From NCBI GenBank assembly GCA_964564735.1, contig CAZMCH010000104.1:1-14322 (forward strand): 14,322 nucleotides of DNA, written 5' to 3'. The notes below the pieces were generated by a model. That model ran no database searches. It saw only the letters and a program-made list of their open reading frames with translations, and had not been told where the DNA came from. The stretch's first letter is position 1. Every line of letters begins with the position of its first letter. A program made the position numbers and the translations under genes. Below are positions 13,398 through 14,322 of the stretch, in pieces. The DNA comes from CAZMCH01 sp964564735. Lineage in GTDB: Bacteria; Poribacteria; DTPJ01.

Positions 13398-14322
13398 TCA
13401 CTTCTGAACTTTGACAACAAAAAAAATTCCAGCAGATATAAAAATTATATTAGCCATCCAGCTTGAGATAAACGGGGGAAGCTTTCCATTATTGCCAAAT
13501 GCTTCGAAGATAGCAAGAGCCATCCCCCAATATACAAAACTAATAAACATTGTAATAAGAAAGCCAACAGCAATGCCTGATCTGCCAAACATGACAAATA
13601 ATGGAGCGCCCAATAATGCCATCACAAAACAAGCCATAGGAAATGATAATCTGCCATAAAAATTCACAAGGTCTTTTCTTATAGTTTGCCCTGTTTTTTT
13701 CTTATATTCTATAAGTTTTGCCAATTCAGAAATAGAAAGGCTTTGGATATTTTCAGACCCTTTTACCATAATTTCTGGATCAACCTGAACAATTATATCC
13801 TTTTGCTTAAAACTCTCTTCTTGCCAGACTCCATCTTTAAGAGTCCTTATAACACCTCTTTTTAGATGCCATGTATACTCTGACCAATCAGCATCTTTTG
13901 CATAGATGTCAACAATAACTTTGTTATCCGAATCAAATTCCTGAATGTTTATATTATACATCTTTTTTTCTTGCAAGGATATAAGATCAATATAAAATGA
14001 GCGGTTTGATGACTCAACAAATACAACTTTTGTAGCAGTGCCAGACCTTTGAAAATCAAGCCTTTTTATTTCTAGGTCTTTAACCGTAGCCCTTGTTACA
14101 ACTTGATCATTAAATAACATCAAAAAAACCGATATAAAAAATGAAACAATAATTACAGGCAAAAAAATCCTGTATAAGCTAATTCCGGTGGTTCTCATTG
14201 CGTTAATTTCATTATTTTGCGTCATTTTTCCAAGTGAGAAAAACGTAGCAAAGAGCATAGATGGCGGAGCAATCTGGATAATATATCCAGGAACTTGAAG
14301 AAAAAGGCTTTTTAATGAATCC
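13398..14322 (-). CDS. LptF/LptG family lipopolysaccharide export permease (5' end outside window)
   Basis: The reading frame is open to the right edge of the window, so the gene is partial; 307 residues are visible, of about 350-390 expected. The visible N-terminal part includes VPGYIIQIAPPSMLFATFF and LGKMTQNNEINAMRTTGISL, the conserved core of LptF/LptG permeases, then a membrane helix (codons about 14168-14112). A periplasmic beta-rich domain follows (roughly 14100-13680), then three C-terminal membrane helices, the first starting at FPMACFVMALLGAPL. These proteins pair with each other and with the LptB ATPase to extract lipopolysaccharide from the inner membrane and push it across the periplasm. 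Only one of the pair is visible, and I cannot decide between LptF and LptG. It is the first visible gene of the minus-strand block and shows the cell has an outer membrane. The ATG at 14258 is internal. Confidence 0.88.
   Translation of the reverse strand, partial: DSLKSLFLQVPGYIIQIAPPSMLFATFFSLGKMTQNNEINAMRTTGISLYRIFLPVIIVSFFISVFLMLFNDQVVTRATVKDLEIKRLDFQRSGTATKVVFVESSNRSFYIDLISLQEKKMYNINIQEFDSDNKVIVDIYAKDADWSEYTWHLKRGVIRTLKDGVWQEESFKQKDIIVQVDPEIMVKGSENIQSLSISELAKLIEYKKKTGQTIRKDLVNFYGRLSFPMACFVMALLGAPLFVMFGRSGIAVGFLITMFISFVYWGMALAIFEAFGNNGKLPPFISSWMANIIFISAGIFFVVKVQK

Noticed and set aside
13364..13420. Longer N-terminus for the helical lipoprotein, starting at 13420
   Set aside because: It would overlap the permease gene and put 19 residues in front of a normal lipoprotein signal; the ATG at 13363 has a good ribosome-binding site.
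1..14322. CRISPR arrays, tRNA or rRNA genes, transposases, phage or defence genes
   Set aside because: No regularly spaced direct repeats, cloverleaf-like segments, rRNA-like conserved blocks or transposase motifs were seen; every long stretch is explained by metabolic or envelope genes.

Overview
The window is an AT-rich stretch from a bacterium with an outer membrane. The evidence for that is an LptF/LptG-type permease, a PorV/TraF-like beta-barrel and three lipoproteins with clear lipoboxes. It also carries an oxygen-sensitive type of tungsten enzyme (an aldehyde ferredoxin oxidoreductase family member), which suggests an anaerobic or facultatively anaerobic life. A run of 10 N at 8981-8990 shows it comes from a scaffolded draft or metagenome assembly. 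I cannot name the phylum from the sequence. The gene content fits a deep-branching uncultured lineage rather than a well-known model group.

Layout. The window holds two convergent gene blocks that meet at 6577-6580. The plus-strand block (213-6580) encodes a degenerate AccA-like protein, a CDP-alcohol phosphatidyltransferase, a diacylglycerol-kinase-family lipid kinase, an aldehyde ferredoxin oxidoreductase, an aldo/keto reductase and an HD-domain hydrolase. The first three have a membrane-lipid flavour. The last three look like an aldehyde/sugar redox group. An inverted repeat (2607-2689) separates the two halves, and a strong hairpin (4591-4625) lies between the AOR and aldo/keto reductase genes.

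The minus-strand block runs from beyond the right edge down to 6577, with gaps of only 3-34 bases. In transcription order it encodes: the LptF/LptG permease (5' end outside the window), a helical lipoprotein, a beta-barrel outer-membrane protein, a discoidin-domain lipoprotein, a carboxypeptidase-regulatory-like lipoprotein, mannose-1-phosphate guanylyltransferase (interrupted by the N run), a DUF362 protein and a ribulose-phosphate 3-epimerase-like protein. The order suggests an envelope-assembly and surface-glycan module followed by sugar-phosphate genes.

The most unusual item is the protein at 213-950. It keeps the structural core of the acetyl-CoA carboxylase carboxyltransferase alpha subunit but has lost each of the glycine-rich and other signature active-site motifs. 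It looks like a pseudoenzyme kept intact next to phospholipid genes. Two starts that a longest-ORF rule would choose are corrected here on ribosome-binding-site and family evidence: the epimerase starts at 7221 and the helical lipoprotein at 13363. No tRNA, rRNA, CRISPR array or insertion sequence was seen, and no gene-free stretch exceeds about 212 bases.
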